Assembly (NCBI RefSeq): GCF_022701175.1
Contig: NZ_CP078088.1
Span: 1,798,001 to 1,862,000 of the forward strand
Direction: 5' to 3'
DNA: 64,000 bases
DNA from: Allobaculum sp. Allo2
GTDB taxonomy: Bacteria > Bacillota_I > Bacilli_A > Erysipelotrichales > Erysipelotrichaceae
This document shows, one piece after another, positions 42,749-52,790 of this stretch (position 1 is the stretch's first letter; each line of letters starts with the position of its first letter). Made by a program: the position numbers and the translations under genes. The notes below the pieces were generated by a model that was given only the letters and a program-made list of their open reading frames with translations, was not told where the DNA came from and ran no database searches.

Positions 42749-43474
42749 ATGAAACGCGCCATTTTCTTTCTGATTGCGGCACTGTTTATTTTGCTGGTCA
42801 TCGACCCAAATCTGTCGGCTTCCCTTTCACCAGAAAGTACGCAGATTCCGGTTTATGACGAAAATCAGCCGCTGCGTACTAACAACGACGTCGATACGCG
42901 AAGAAGTTCGTCCTCTCCGCTCATTTACATCAATCCCGCCCGCGGAGGCACGGATACCGGCTACATTAACCAGAACGGAACGAGCGAAAAGGATCTGCTC
43001 ATGCAGATGGCGCTGACAATCGGCAGCGCGCTCGAAAACGCCGGCTACCGGGTGGAATATTCCCGCTGGTATGACGACGTTCCCGCCTGTTCAAGCACGG
43101 ACGAATGCGAACAGACCCGCATGGACAAAGCCAAAGAACTCGGCGCGGACTACATTCTCGAACTTCAGGTCAATCAGGACAACTCCCTGCATCAGGGCTA
43201 TTCCCTGTTTACAAGACCCGACAAGCCGGTTCTCAACGATCTGGCCAGAGAAATCGCCAGAGAAATGGAGCGGATCAGCTACTCGCGCTATGAAGGTCAC
43301 GATACCGATCATTACGATTCCTTCCCCATTTTAAAGTCGGATGACATCAACGCCGTTCTGCTTCAGGTCGGCTACATTACCAATCCGCAGGATTATGAAC
43401 GCATGAGCGATACCAAGTTCCAGACGCGAATCGCCCAGGCCATTACGCAGGCCTTCCTCGATACCGTCGACTGA
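42749..43474 (+). CDS. amidase_3-fold protein lacking catalytic residues
   Basis: Intact 241-residue protein with an N-terminal signal anchor (residues 4-20) and a domain aligned with N-acetylmuramoyl-L-alanine amidase type 3 (CwlM/LytC). Active amidases have GHGG, IHAN and ELGF; the matching sites here read NPARGG, LQVN and QVGY, so the two zinc His and the catalytic Glu are Arg, Gln and Gln. Only one Glu of the metal site (SEKDL) stays. Probably an extracytoplasmic non-catalytic binder or regulator of cell-wall enzymes. AAGGAGG site; strong terminator after the stop. Confidence 0.85.
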   Translation: MKRAIFFLIAALFILLVIDPNLSASLSPESTQIPVYDENQPLRTNNDVDTRRSSSSPLIYINPARGGTDTGYINQNGTSEKDLLMQMALTIGSALENAGYRVEYSRWYDDVPACSSTDECEQTRMDKAKELGADYILELQVNQDNSLHQGYSLFTRPDKPVLNDLAREIAREMERISYSRYEGHDTDHYDSFPILKSDDINAVLLQVGYITNPQDYERMSDTKFQTRIAQAITQAFLDTVD

Positions 43475-43502
43475 CCTATTCAATGACATCCTCAGACCAT
43501 AC

Positions 43503-43550
43503 GCCGCAGGGAAAACGGGATTTTGGAAATCCCTTTCCCTGCGGCTTTTT
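43503..43550 (+). terminator. terminator after amidase-like gene
   Basis: GCCGCAGGGA/TCCCTGCGGC, 10-bp stem, followed by TTTTTT. Confidence 0.88.
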
Positions 43551-43814
43551 TACGAAAATCTGCCTTATGTACAAAAGAAAATCAGAAAGGATGAACAACG
43601 CATCAAAAAGTACTTAAAATGAAAAACAGCAGAAATTCCCTGGCTGAGAAAAAGAAAACGCAAACCGGTATTCTGTGCACGGTCTGCATTCTGTATAATC
43701 AGCATTCGGATCCTGAAATCAATTCTGCGCAAAACAAATTCCTCGCAAAACGGACCGGCTGCCCAGTTTAGACAGCCCGTCCGTTTCAGGAAAAGAGCAG
43801 ATAGAAAGGCAGTT

Positions 43815-44331
43815 ATGGACGAAAAACGATCTATCAGGGACCCATTTTCTCGCTGATCAAAACCGGCATGCTCCTCAATGGAAAAGAAGTCGAACGCGAT
43901 GTGATCCGTCACGTCGGCGGTGCCGCCGTTGTCGCATTAAAAGACAGCCAGATTCTTCTGGTCCGGCAGCATCGCGCCGGATCCGGAGAGGTCATGATCG
44001 AAATTCCCGCTGGCATGATCGATCCGGGCGAAACACCCGAACAGACGGCCATGCGCGAACTTAACGAAGAAACCGGCTATGTCTGCGATCCTCTGGAAAA
44101 GCTCTGTTCCTTTTATCCGACCCCCGGCTACGACAGCGAAAAGCTGCACGTCTATCTCGGACAGAACGCCAGAGCGGCCAGAAACCGGCTGGATCCGGAT
44201 GAAAACGAGGAAATTCATCTGTTCTGGATGGATTTCGATAAAGCGCTGGAAATGGTTATAAATGGGAAATCGATGATGCCAAAACCATCATCGGCATTCT
44301 TTTAACGGAAAGAAAACGGACAAAACGCTGA
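43815..44331 (+). CDS. Nudix hydrolase, ADP-ribose pyrophosphatase type
   Basis: About 172 residues. A perfect Nudix box GMIDPGETPEQTAMRELNEE begins near residue 75 (GX5EX7REUXEEXGU). N terminus after repair MDEKTIYQGPIFSLIKTGM is typical of NudF-type ADP-ribose pyrophosphatases, as is TPGYDSEKLHVYL. AAAGG site before the start. Breaks near 43826 (A) and 44268 (G; INGEIDDAKTIIGIL). Separated from the next gene by about 105 bases. Confidence 0.85.
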
Positions 44332-44437
44332 CCTCACAATCGCTGCAGGCTGAGGCAGCCTGTTCTTTTTCCCAAGGCAATATAGAAATCAGACAAGAAA
44401 GATTAAGAAAAGAGAGAACAAGAGAGGAGAACCCTGT

Positions 44438-45636
44438 TTGGAAAACTTTATTTTCATCTCCCCAACTACCCGGAAAGCTACTGGATGTTCTGCCGGGGCC
44501 TGAAAGAAATGGGCGCTCGCGTTCTTGGCATTATCGATACGGACTACGATTCGCTCAAGCCGGAACTCAAGGCGTACATGGACGAGTGCTATCGCGTCTC
44601 TTCCTTTCACAACTATTCGGAAGTGTACAAAGGCGTCGCCTATTTCGCCTGCAAGTACGGCAAGCCCGACTGGATCGAATCCAACAACGAAGCCTGGCTC
44701 GATCTGGACGCAAGACTGCGCGACGATTTCAACGTGAAATCCGGCTTCAGTCTGGCACAGGTTGAAGAATTCCAGTCCAAGGCCGCCATGAAGGCGTATT
44801 ACGAAAAAGCCGGCATCCCTACGGCGCCCTACATCCTGCCGACTTCCTATGAAGAAGCGGTCGGCTTTGCTGAGGTACACGGGTACAATCTGGTTTTAAA
44901 ACCGGATCATGGCGTCGGCGCCAGCTATACCTGGCACATCCATAATCCGGAAGAGCTCGAACGCTACTGGCAGGAAGCCGAACATCTGTCGATGCAGATG
45001 ATTCTCGAGCAGTTTGTCGCCGGCAATGTTACAACCCTTGACGGTCTGGCCGACAAGAACGGAAAGATCCGCTTTCTTTGCGGCATGTCCTACGTTTCCA
45101 ACTGCATGGACTCCGTTCAGAATCACGATTCGATCGGAACGTACTACAACTTTGCTATTCCCGCAGAACGCGCCGCAATCGCGCAGAGCGTGATCGACGC
45201 CTTCGGCATTAAGAGCCGCTTTTTCCACGGCGAATACTTTGAACTGACCGAAGATCAGCCGGGCCTTGGAAAGAAGGGCGATCTCTGCGCGCTGGAAATG
45301 AACTTCCGACCGCCAGGCGGCTTCTGTCCGGATCTGATCAACTATTCGTTCGATCAGGATATTTACCGTCTGTGGGCGCAGGTCACTTTAGGCTCTTCGA
45401 TTGAGATGGACCTTACCGCGCCGTATTCGGCCGGTTTTGTCGGCCGTCGTACTGGCGTAAACTATCTCAATTCGGTAGAAATGTTAATGAGCAAGTACGC
45501 CAGCGAACTGATTGGCGTAGAAGTTCTTCCGCCTGCGTTTGCGAGCGCAATGGGTGACGTAACGATCAAAGCGCGTTTTACTACCCCTGAAAGGCGAAAT
45601 GAGTTCTTCATCGACTCCTTTGCGAAAAACGATTAA
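44438..45636 (+). CDS. ATP-grasp ligase-like protein
   Basis: About 399 residues after repair. Starts with TTG at 44438 behind GAGAGGAG (LENFIFISPNYPESYWMFCR); a C is missing near 44462. It has a pre-ATP-grasp N-terminal Rossmann-like part, then YNLVLKPDHGVGASYTW and LEMNFRPPGG, the ATP-binding and Mg-binding regions of carboxylate-amine ligases. Substrate unknown. It leads a tight three-gene unit: 5 bases to the esterase gene, which then overlaps the phosphoesterase gene. Confidence 0.85.
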
Positions 45637-45641
45637 CCGAC

Positions 45642-46400
45642 ATGATTATTAAATACGATCTTTATTCCAGCAGTCTCGAGCGCGATGTGACTATTCACAT
45701 GTATTTGCCCGATGACTACATGAACAGTCACAAAACTTATCCGGTCCTTTACATGTTTGACGGACACAATCTCTTCTTCGACGAAGATGCGACCTACGGC
45801 CGCTCGTGGCGGCTGCTCAACCATCTGTACGCCCTTGAAGAGGACATTATTGTCGTTGGGATCGAATGCAGTCACGAAGGCAATGAGCGGCTTTCCGAAT
45901 ACGCGCCCTTCGATTTTTATGATGCTGAATTTGGCGGAGGCATTGACGGAAAAGGCGATGCGACGATGGACTTCATTCTCCATACGCTCAAGCCGTACGT
46001 CGACCATCACTTCCCTGCCCGCAAGGATCGCCGGCACACATGGATCGGCGGCTCGTCCTGCGGCGGCCTGATGGCAATTTACGCCCTGTGCACCTGCTCG
46101 TCCGTTTTCTCCAAAGCCGTGGCTCTGTCCCCGTACGTTCTGCCCTGCGATTCGAGTCTTCTCTATTGTGCCGATCAGGTTTACATTCACTCGCCGAGTT
46201 CTCTCTATCTTTCCTGGGGTGCACGAGAAGGCAATACCGCGCATGAGTTCGTCGGAGAAACGGCCTGCCTGACGGAACTGGCCAACATTCTGCTTTCCAA
46301 AGGCGTCAGGATGGAATTTCATGTCAAACCTCTGGGCGAACACGATGAGGCGGAATGGGAAAGTCTGGCGGATTCCTTTCTGAGGTTTCTGGTTTCATGA
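45642..46400 (+). CDS. alpha/beta-hydrolase, esterase-D-like
   Basis: Intact 252-residue serine esterase. It shows YPVLYMFDGHNLFFDED, the nucleophile elbow GSSCG (Ser near residue 136) and a His near the end in PLGEHDEAEWE. Resembles the Fes/IroE/EstD group that cleaves ester or thioester bonds of small molecules. No signal peptide, so cytoplasmic. Its stop overlaps the start of the metallophosphoesterase gene (ATGA). Confidence 0.87.
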   Translation: MIIKYDLYSSSLERDVTIHMYLPDDYMNSHKTYPVLYMFDGHNLFFDEDATYGRSWRLLNHLYALEEDIIVVGIECSHEGNERLSEYAPFDFYDAEFGGGIDGKGDATMDFILHTLKPYVDHHFPARKDRRHTWIGGSSCGGLMAIYALCTCSSVFSKAVALSPYVLPCDSSLLYCADQVYIHSPSSLYLSWGAREGNTAHEFVGETACLTELANILLSKGVRMEFHVKPLGEHDEAEWESLADSFLRFLVS

Positions 46401-47508
46401 ACCGCAAGCCAGTAATCCGTCATCTGCACGATTTTGACGGACGGACCATCGTCATTTCCGATCTGCACGGAAACGACACCCTCTTTACACGACTGCTCGA
46501 AAAATGCTCGTACAAACCGGGAGAAGACCGGCTGATTCTCCTTGGCGATCTCGTAGAAAAAGGAACACAGAATCTCGACATTCTGCATCACATCATGGAA
46601 CTGTCCAAGTATCCGGAAGTGTATGCGATCATGGGAAACTGCGATTTTGTAGCCAAAAACGTTTTGTATTCCTATCGTCTGGACTATTTGCGAAAGGTCT
46701 TAACCAACCGAAAAGAATCGCTGATTCACGAAATGGCCGCAAAGCTGAATCTTGGTCCGTTTGAAGACGTACAGGATATGAATTCGTGGGCGGCCACGAT
46801 TCGAAAAGGCTTTTAGAGGAGCTTTCCTTTCTGAACGATCTGCCGCATGTGCTTATTACCCCGACGTACATTTTTGCCCATTCCGGCATCGAAAACGAAG
46901 AGACGATCGCGGACGATTTCCGCTATGTCATGACCCGCTATCACTTTGAGGAAGAAGATCATCACTTTTCCCATATCGTCGTGGTCGGTCATATGCCGGT
47001 CAGCGAATACTGTCATCGACGCGCCGATTTTTCTGTACGCCTCGAATATCAGAAAAACATTATTTCCATCGACGGCGGCAACGCAGTGAAAATTGCCGGA
47101 CAGCTCAACGCTTTAATCATCAGCCGCAACTATATGGAAACCGTCAGCGACGATCTGCTCGACCGGGTCAAAGCCGTACGGACGACCCGTCCGAAAAACT
47201 TTGCGCCGTATTATGTCACATGGGCGGATTCCGAGCTGCAGATTCTAGAAAAACGCGAGAAGCAGTCGCTTGTCTATTCCCCGGGAGCGCACCGCCGCTT
47301 CTGGATCGACAATGAATTTCTCGTCGACGGCAAAGGCAGCAATTTCACCAACTACGAAATGCCGCTCAATGCCGGCGAAACCGTTCATCTCGTCAACGTC
47401 TGGGGTCATAAGGCGCAGATCAAGAAAAACAGCATTCTCGGCTGGACGGACATTTCCAACCTGGAACTGAGCGAAGAGCAGAAAGCCAGACCACTCGATC
47501 TCAGCTGA
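46397..47508 (+). CDS. calcineurin-like metallophosphoesterase with C-terminal extension
   Basis: About 370 residues. Metal-binding motifs VISDLHGN near residue 20, LGDLVEKG near 51, GNCD near 83, AHSG near 155 and GHMPVSEYCH near 197. The family shape is that of PP2A/ApaH-like serine/threonine phosphatases. After ~260 residues a beta-rich extension follows (NFTNYEMPLNAGETVHLV) that is not part of the phosphatase fold. One break near 46792 is fixed by one G (MNSWGGHDSKRLLEEL). Last gene of the ATP-grasp unit; terminator after it. Confidence 0.85.
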
Positions 47509-47526
47509 ACTTGTCTATAAACAGTC

Positions 47527-47560
47527 AAAAGCCGCTTCGACGCGTTTCGAAGCGGCTTTT
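47527..47560 (+). terminator. terminator after the ATP-grasp unit
   Basis: AAAAGCCGCTTCGA/TCGAAGCGGCTTTT, 14-bp perfect stem and six-base loop. Symmetric A/T flanks mean it can act in both directions, including for the convergent thrE genes. Confidence 0.9.
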
Positions 47561-47786
47561 CACGTTCTTTGGACGGCTACTTGGCAAGTGGTATTGCATG
47601 GAGTAAATCAGTTGTCGGAATTGGAGGAAGAGTCTTTGAATTCAGGAATCTTATATTGGGATGTCTGAAAATCCTCTTCCCGAAAATGCCTTTCTTTTGC
47701 ATTGGAGACATTTTGATCCAGTTCATTTTCCGGAATCACAGGGCAGCATGGGTTTGATCCGCCCGCGTCCTTCGGCTTTTCGTCGT

Positions 47787-48337
47787 CTATAAGAGCTGCA
47801 GCCGATTTGCGTACATTCGTCTTTGGACGAATTCCTGACCGGCCAGCTGCTGCTGGACGCGCATAAGCTTTTCATGCGTTTTTTCACCTGTCGCTTGGAA
47901 TAGAAGAAAAAGCGGGTGAGTGTGGAAACGACCAGAATGCCCATCGCCAGCATTCCCGATATGGATAGCATGGAGATCAGCTTGGTAATGCCCGTCGCGA
48001 TTTCTCCGGTCGCAAACTGCACCATCATTTCGTACGCGGTTCCTCCAGGAACGAGCGGAATGAGAGCGGGAGCCGTAAAGGTCGTCACCGTCGTCCGACA
48101 TTTGCGCGCGAAAATTTCACCGAGTGTGCCGATCACCATGGCTGCCATGAAATTGGCCAGACCTTCCGGCCATTTCAGAGAAGAAAGAGCAATATAGACC
48201 ACACCGCCTGCAGCGCCCGTTAAAGCGGCCAGCAGAAGATTTTTCGAGCGGACGTTGAACAGGACGCCAAAGCCCATTGTGGCCAGTCCGGCGCCCAGGA
48301 AGCCTTCCCAGAGGCATTTGACAAACAGTTCGTTCAT
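47787..48337 (-). CDS. ThrE-family exporter, small (DUF3815-type) subunit
   Basis: About 183 residues with four or five transmembrane helices; ALTGAAGGVVYIALS and FTAPALIPLVPGGTAYEMM are the ThrE_2 pattern. Together with its neighbour it forms a two-part threonine/serine exporter. One break near 47884 is fixed by a seventh A (RQVKKTHEKLMRVQQQL); the uncorrected frame runs on to 47723. The start at 48337 overlaps the large-subunit stop (ATGA). Confidence 0.87.
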
Positions 48338-49139
48338 ATCAGTGCCTCCATCACGTACAGACCGATCAGAACGCCGATGGCGATGGCGCAGGCGATCAGT
48401 ACGGCCTGCATCAAAATGACGACGGCGCTGAGCGGTTCATCCATAACCGAGTCGCGCAGCGCGTTGGTAATCATCAGACCCGGTACCAGCAGCATGATCG
48501 AAGAGATGATCATAATATCCTGCGACGCTTCCGGAACTAGGCAATGAAACAGTACCGCCAGAATCGCGGTCAGAAAGGCGAGAAACATGTTTACGAAATA
48601 GCTGTTGATGTGGATCTTTTCGCAGACGACGGAAAAGAAGCGAACGATCAGACCGATCAGAAAAACAAAGCCCAGCTCATAAAATCCGCCGCCAAAAAAC
48701 AGGGAGAAGCCCGCGGCGCCAATCGCGCCCCACAGCGCTTTCCAGCCTGACGAATAATCGGGAAGATGTTCAATCGCTTCGATTTTTTCGAGAAGCTGAT
48801 CGCACGTATAGTGATGCGATTCGGCTTTTCGGCTCAGTTCATTGACCGCACTGACCACCAGCAGATTTCGAGACGTGTCGTGAATGCGGGCCATTCGCGT
48901 AACAGTCTGTCCGCCCATTTCCACCGAGCAGATAATTCCCGTAACCATGACGTAGCTTTCGCTGCTGTCGACGCCGGGAATCGAATTGCCAAGACGGTTC
49001 ATCGTCTCTTCCACGCGGTACACCTCGGCACCCGAAGACATGAGCAGAACCCCGGCTTTCAGGACGCAGTTCGCGCTTTTTCCGCCTGATTCAGCCAGTT
49101 TTCCCACTCTCTCCACTCTCGTATTTCTTTCATCGCCAT
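48334..49139 (-). CDS. ThrE-family threonine/serine exporter, large subunit
   Basis: About 268 residues. N-terminal soluble region with GAEVYRVEETMNRLG, the ThrE (DUF1212) signature, then five hydrophobic helices from residue ~130. AGGAG lies six bases before the ATG at 49139 (MAMKEIREWREWEK); one A must be added near 49103 to join it. Without that, translation would start at the GTG at 49116, which lacks a ribosome site. Neighbour of threonine aldolase, which fits amino acid export and degradation. Confidence 0.87.
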
Positions 49140-49469
49140 CACCCGCTCCTATCTTTTCATGCCAGGTCCTTCGCGGGCGGTTTTACGCCCGTCGGAAAAA
49201 GAAGATTCTTCTACGATAGCCGATTGAACGTTCGGCTTCAACCGGGATTCCCTGGCGTTCAAAAGGCTGCGGGTCCGAGAGCGAAAATCGTATACGCAGC
49301 CGGATCCGCAGCCGCAGGGTGCGGCTTTTCCGTACAATCTGTATCAACGTAAACGAGATCCTGCACATATGGAAAAGCCGTACAGAAGCAAAAGCTTCCA
49401 TACGGCCAGATGAACTTGCGATATGAATTGATAATCAGATGAGCAATACCTTACTTCGATAAAGTCGGC
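49140..49469. other. intergenic region with hairpins
   Basis: About 330 bases. Carries AGCCGCA/TGCGGCT followed by TTTT (49310-49328, plus strand) and other GC-rich inverted repeats. No gene supported. It includes the thrE promoter and the end of the aldolase transcript. Confidence 0.45.
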
Positions 49470-50566
49470 TTAAAGGCTTTTTTCAGGCGTTTCTTCCTGC
49501 GCTTCGGCAGCCAGAACGGCTTCGTCATTGCGGCGGGAGCGGCTCATGGCCAGTTCAAGATACTGGCAGAGCGTTTTGACATCGTTCTGCGAGGTATGCC
49601 AGCTGGTGACCAGACGAATAACTACGTTGTCATCCCAGTATGTCCAGATTTCAAAATCGACTTTATCGCGCAGATAGTCAAACTGATAACGGTTGAGTAC
49701 AAGGAAAATCTGGTTCGTCGTCGTCTTCATGAACAGCGGATAGCCCAGTTCAATGGCACGGTTCTGAATTTCCGCACCCAGCTTATTGGCGTAGCCCGCG
49801 TTCTTGTAAAAGCGTCGTTTTCAAACAGACCGATAAACTGCATGCCGATCAGCCAGCCCTTGGCTAAAATGGCTCCGGACTGCTTGGCTACGTAGCGGAA
49901 ATACGGACGCAGATCCGGATTGACGACAACGACCGCTTCTCCAAAAAGCGCACCGTTCTTCGTTCCGCCAATCGAGAAAATATCGACCCATTTGGCGATA
50001 TCGTTCAAAGAGTAGTCAATGCCGCTCATCAGTGCGGCGCCGAGTCTTGCCCCGTCCATCATCAGATACAGACCCATTTTCTTGCAGACAGCACTCAGCG
50101 CTTCGAGCTCCTGTCTTGTATAGACGGTACCGAGTTCCGTCGCGTTGGAAATGTAGACCAGTCTTGGTTCAATCAGATAGTTTGGATCCTTGCGCATGCG
50201 CTCAACGGTCTTTTCCAGAACCGAGGCGGTCATTTTTCCATTGGAATTTGGAACAGAAATAATTTTGTGACCAATCGCTTCAATCGCGCCGGCTTCGTGT
50301 TCAATGATGTGTCCGGTATCGACCGAAAGTACGGCTTCCCAGTCGCGAAGAACGCGGCGAATCATGACAATGTTGGTCAGCGTACCCGAAACGACGAAAT
50401 GAATATCGGAAGGTACGTCTGGCAGTTTGGACTGAATCAGTTCGGCTGCCTTTTTGGAATAAGAATCGGTGCCGTATCCAGGGTTGGATTCGTCGTTGGC
50501 CTGTTTAAGCAGGTCAAGAATAGGCTCTATGCAGCCTTCACCGTAATCGTTTCGAAAAAATAACAT
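49470..50566 (-). CDS. low-specificity L-threonine aldolase
   Basis: PLP-dependent beta-eliminating lyase-fold enzyme, about 365 residues, that cleaves threonine to glycine and acetaldehyde. Cofactor motifs MMDGARLGAAL near residue 168 and the Schiff-base Lys in SIGGTKNGA near 203. Start at 50566 (MLFFRNDYGEGCIEPILD). One break near 49815 is repaired by one T (FENDAFYKNAGYANKLG). Lies beside the ThrE exporter genes. Confidence 0.87.
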
Positions 50567-50781
50567 AAGTCCCCTCTTTTTCCCATTGGTATTCAGCTAA
50601 AAATTGCTGTGATGTCAGTCAAATTATAACGGCAAACCGCCGTATGCCGACATGATTTTCCGAATTTCCCCTTACGAAATCGGATTCTAAGAATTGTACG
50701 ATTTAAATGGACATCCATTTGGATGAATCTTTATGCAAAAATCATCGTTCGTCCGACATATCATGGGTGCAGACAAAAGAA
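50567..50781. other. intergenic, promoter of threonine aldolase gene
   Basis: No gene supported. Confidence 0.4.
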
Positions 50782-50814
50782 ATGGCCAGATCTGTTCGAT
50801 GTCGATCTGGCCAT
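50782..50814 (-). terminator. terminator of the GH13-like lipoprotein gene
   Basis: ATGGCCAGATC/GATCTGGCCAT, 11-bp stem; on the minus strand followed by TTCTTTTG. Confidence 0.8.
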
Positions 50815-50897
50815 CTGCTTTCCTTTTGAAAATCGGTCCGATTTTTCGCTGCGAATAATTTCTTCTGGCTTCCTGCCTGTTTTCCTGCTGTCCTCTT

Positions 50898-52508
50898 TTA
50901 TTTCAGGAGCGCCATGGAATTGGCCGGCAGAGTCAGAATGTTGTTTTCAAGCGTAACGGGAGAAGTGCCCGTCAGCAGTTCCCCGCCCAGTTCCGCAGGC
51001 AGGCTGTTGATCTTTACGGAAGAAAGATCCACCGTCGCCTCTTTGGAAGAGAGGTTGAAGACCAGAACCGCTTCCGAGTTGGACTGGCGCTTGTCGAGAA
51101 CGAGAACCTGATCAGTGGACAGATCCTGCAGACACGTTGTGGTGCCTTCGGAAATGGCGAGCCAGGAGTTTCTCAGCTTAATCGCCTGCTGTACGAAATT
51201 GAGAATCGAGTTTCCGTCCGCTTTCTGCTCGGAAAGCGAGGCGAATTCGAGATCGATTTCCTGTCCTTTGGTTTCGGAATCGGTGTTTTCTTCTTCGTCT
51301 TCTTTCGGCATTTCAATAGCGTCAACAATCAGATCGGTCTGTTCACTGGTCAGGCCGAGTTCATCGCCGGAAAGGATAAAGATCTGCCCGCTGGTCATAA
51401 TCTGCAAAGCCAGCGCCATTTTATACTGCGGCAGGCGGCTGCTCACTTTGAGCAGATCGAGAGAATTCTGGTCGGAATTGATAAAGGAAGCGTTCATTCC
51501 GTTGGACTGGTTAACCGCCGACTCGAGCCACAGACCAAGATCCTTGGCTGGAATCGCACCGGTTACGGCTTTGCCGATCATGCCCTGTGCGCCTTCCCCT
51601 TCTTTGCAGGCACTGTAGGCGGGGATCGGCGCAAGCGCATCGTTCCAGTTTGTATACGAATAAACGACTTTGGCGTTCGGGTTCATTTCCTGTACGCTTT
51701 CGCTCATCCAGGTCATGAATTCCGCGCCCTGTTCCTGGTTTTCACCGAATACGGCATCAAAATCAGGAATGTAGAACCCACTGACACCAAGATTGATCAG
51801 ATGGCGCAGTCCGGTCTGCAGCTGTACACGGACATTGATATTGCCCATGTTGAGTTTTGGAATGGATGTCTGCGGCAGAGAACGGTAATAGTAGGCCGTT
51901 GTTCCAATCTGGGTCCAGCCGTCCTGTCCGCCGTGGTCCTTTTCAATAAAGAACATGTCGAAAAGATCCGGGTTCAGACTGAAGAGATCTTCATGATCCG
52001 GGTTCTGATTCACAAGATCGCACATGGCTTTAAAATCCGCATTTTCCTGCGAAATATAGCCGATTTCCAGAGAAACCATAACCGGAAGGTTCAGACTTGC
52101 TCCGCGATTGCAAAGCGAAGAGAGATCGTCATCGATTCCCAGATTGGGATCGATCGTCACAAAATCCTTTGGCGCGTTCTGGTCGTCGACCGCAAAGAGA
52201 TTGGTCAGCAGAATTCCGCTCATGTTCAGATCGTTAGTCGTCTCCATGTCGCCGTCCGACAAGTATTCGATATCGGTAAGAATGCTGGAAATGGTTCCGG
52301 CCGCCCCGGTCGCCCGGTCTGTAAACAGCGCCGGATTCACCTGATACCAAAGGCGCATGTCGCTTTCGGAATTTACGATATTTTTCGAGTTGACCGTATC
52401 CATTACGCTGAGGGCGGTCACCTTTGGTTCTTCTTTCGTTTGATTCGAGCAGCCTGCCGCACTGATGAGAAGTGCCGTAGAAAGGGCCGCCATTAAAAAC
52501 TTTTTCAT
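50898..52508 (-). CDS. GH13-like (alpha-amylase fold) lipoprotein, catalytic residues missing
   Basis: Intact 536-residue protein. Signal peptide with lipobox AAGC (Cys 20). It follows the GH13 course of conserved regions, but they are altered: GVDGFRLD reads GVSGFYIPD, the acid/base GE region reads VVYSYTNW, and NHD reads NSD. So the nucleophile Asp and acid Glu are absent. A C-terminal beta domain (EAVLVFNLSSKEATVDLSS) is present. Probably a surface sugar-binding or scaffold protein rather than a hydrolase. Own terminator; the IS element sits 95 bases upstream of its start. Confidence 0.82.
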   Translation of the reverse strand: MKKFLMAALSTALLISAAGCSNQTKEEPKVTALSVMDTVNSKNIVNSESDMRLWYQVNPALFTDRATGAAGTISSILTDIEYLSDGDMETTNDLNMSGILLTNLFAVDDQNAPKDFVTIDPNLGIDDDLSSLCNRGASLNLPVMVSLEIGYISQENADFKAMCDLVNQNPDHEDLFSLNPDLFDMFFIEKDHGGQDGWTQIGTTAYYYRSLPQTSIPKLNMGNINVRVQLQTGLRHLINLGVSGFYIPDFDAVFGENQEQGAEFMTWMSESVQEMNPNAKVVYSYTNWNDALAPIPAYSACKEGEGAQGMIGKAVTGAIPAKDLGLWLESAVNQSNGMNASFINSDQNSLDLLKVSSRLPQYKMALALQIMTSGQIFILSGDELGLTSEQTDLIVDAIEMPKEDEEENTDSETKGQEIDLEFASLSEQKADGNSILNFVQQAIKLRNSWLAISEGTTTCLQDLSTDQVLVLDKRQSNSEAVLVFNLSSKEATVDLSSVKINSLPAELGGELLTGTSPVTLENNILTLPANSMALLK

Positions 52509-52593
52509 GAAAGTCCCCTGGTCTGAAGGCCGTAAACAAGATGGAATGGATCTTTCCGGATCCAGTTGTTAAAAGCGATCGTCTTTTTTGTTT

Positions 52594-52603
52594 GAGGCCT
52601 CAT
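52594..52603. repeat. target site duplication, left copy
   Basis: GAGGCCTCAT, repeated exactly at 54251-54260 on the other side of the IS element. The 10-bp length fits IS4-family (IS231-like) elements. Confidence 0.9.
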
Positions 52604-52628
52604 CAATGTCATTAAGTTAAGATTTCTC

Positions 52629-52661
52629 AGACCACATCAGCGTTAAGCAGTGATGTGGTCT
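52629..52661. terminator. hairpin near left end of IS element
   Basis: AGACCACATCA/TGATGTGGTCT, 11-bp stem, followed by TTTTT on the plus strand. It lies before the transposase start, so it can stop read-through from outside promoters, a common self-restraint of insertion sequences. Confidence 0.75.
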
Positions 52662-52790
52662 TTTTCTACTCTTCAAGTCAAATCTCGAATGATTCGAGTT
52701 TTTCACTTTTTCTAAAAATCTATTGACAAATTTCTGCCGCCGCGCATGCTGCTTCGCAGCCGATGGGGAGAACTTAAAGGAGTTTTCCCT

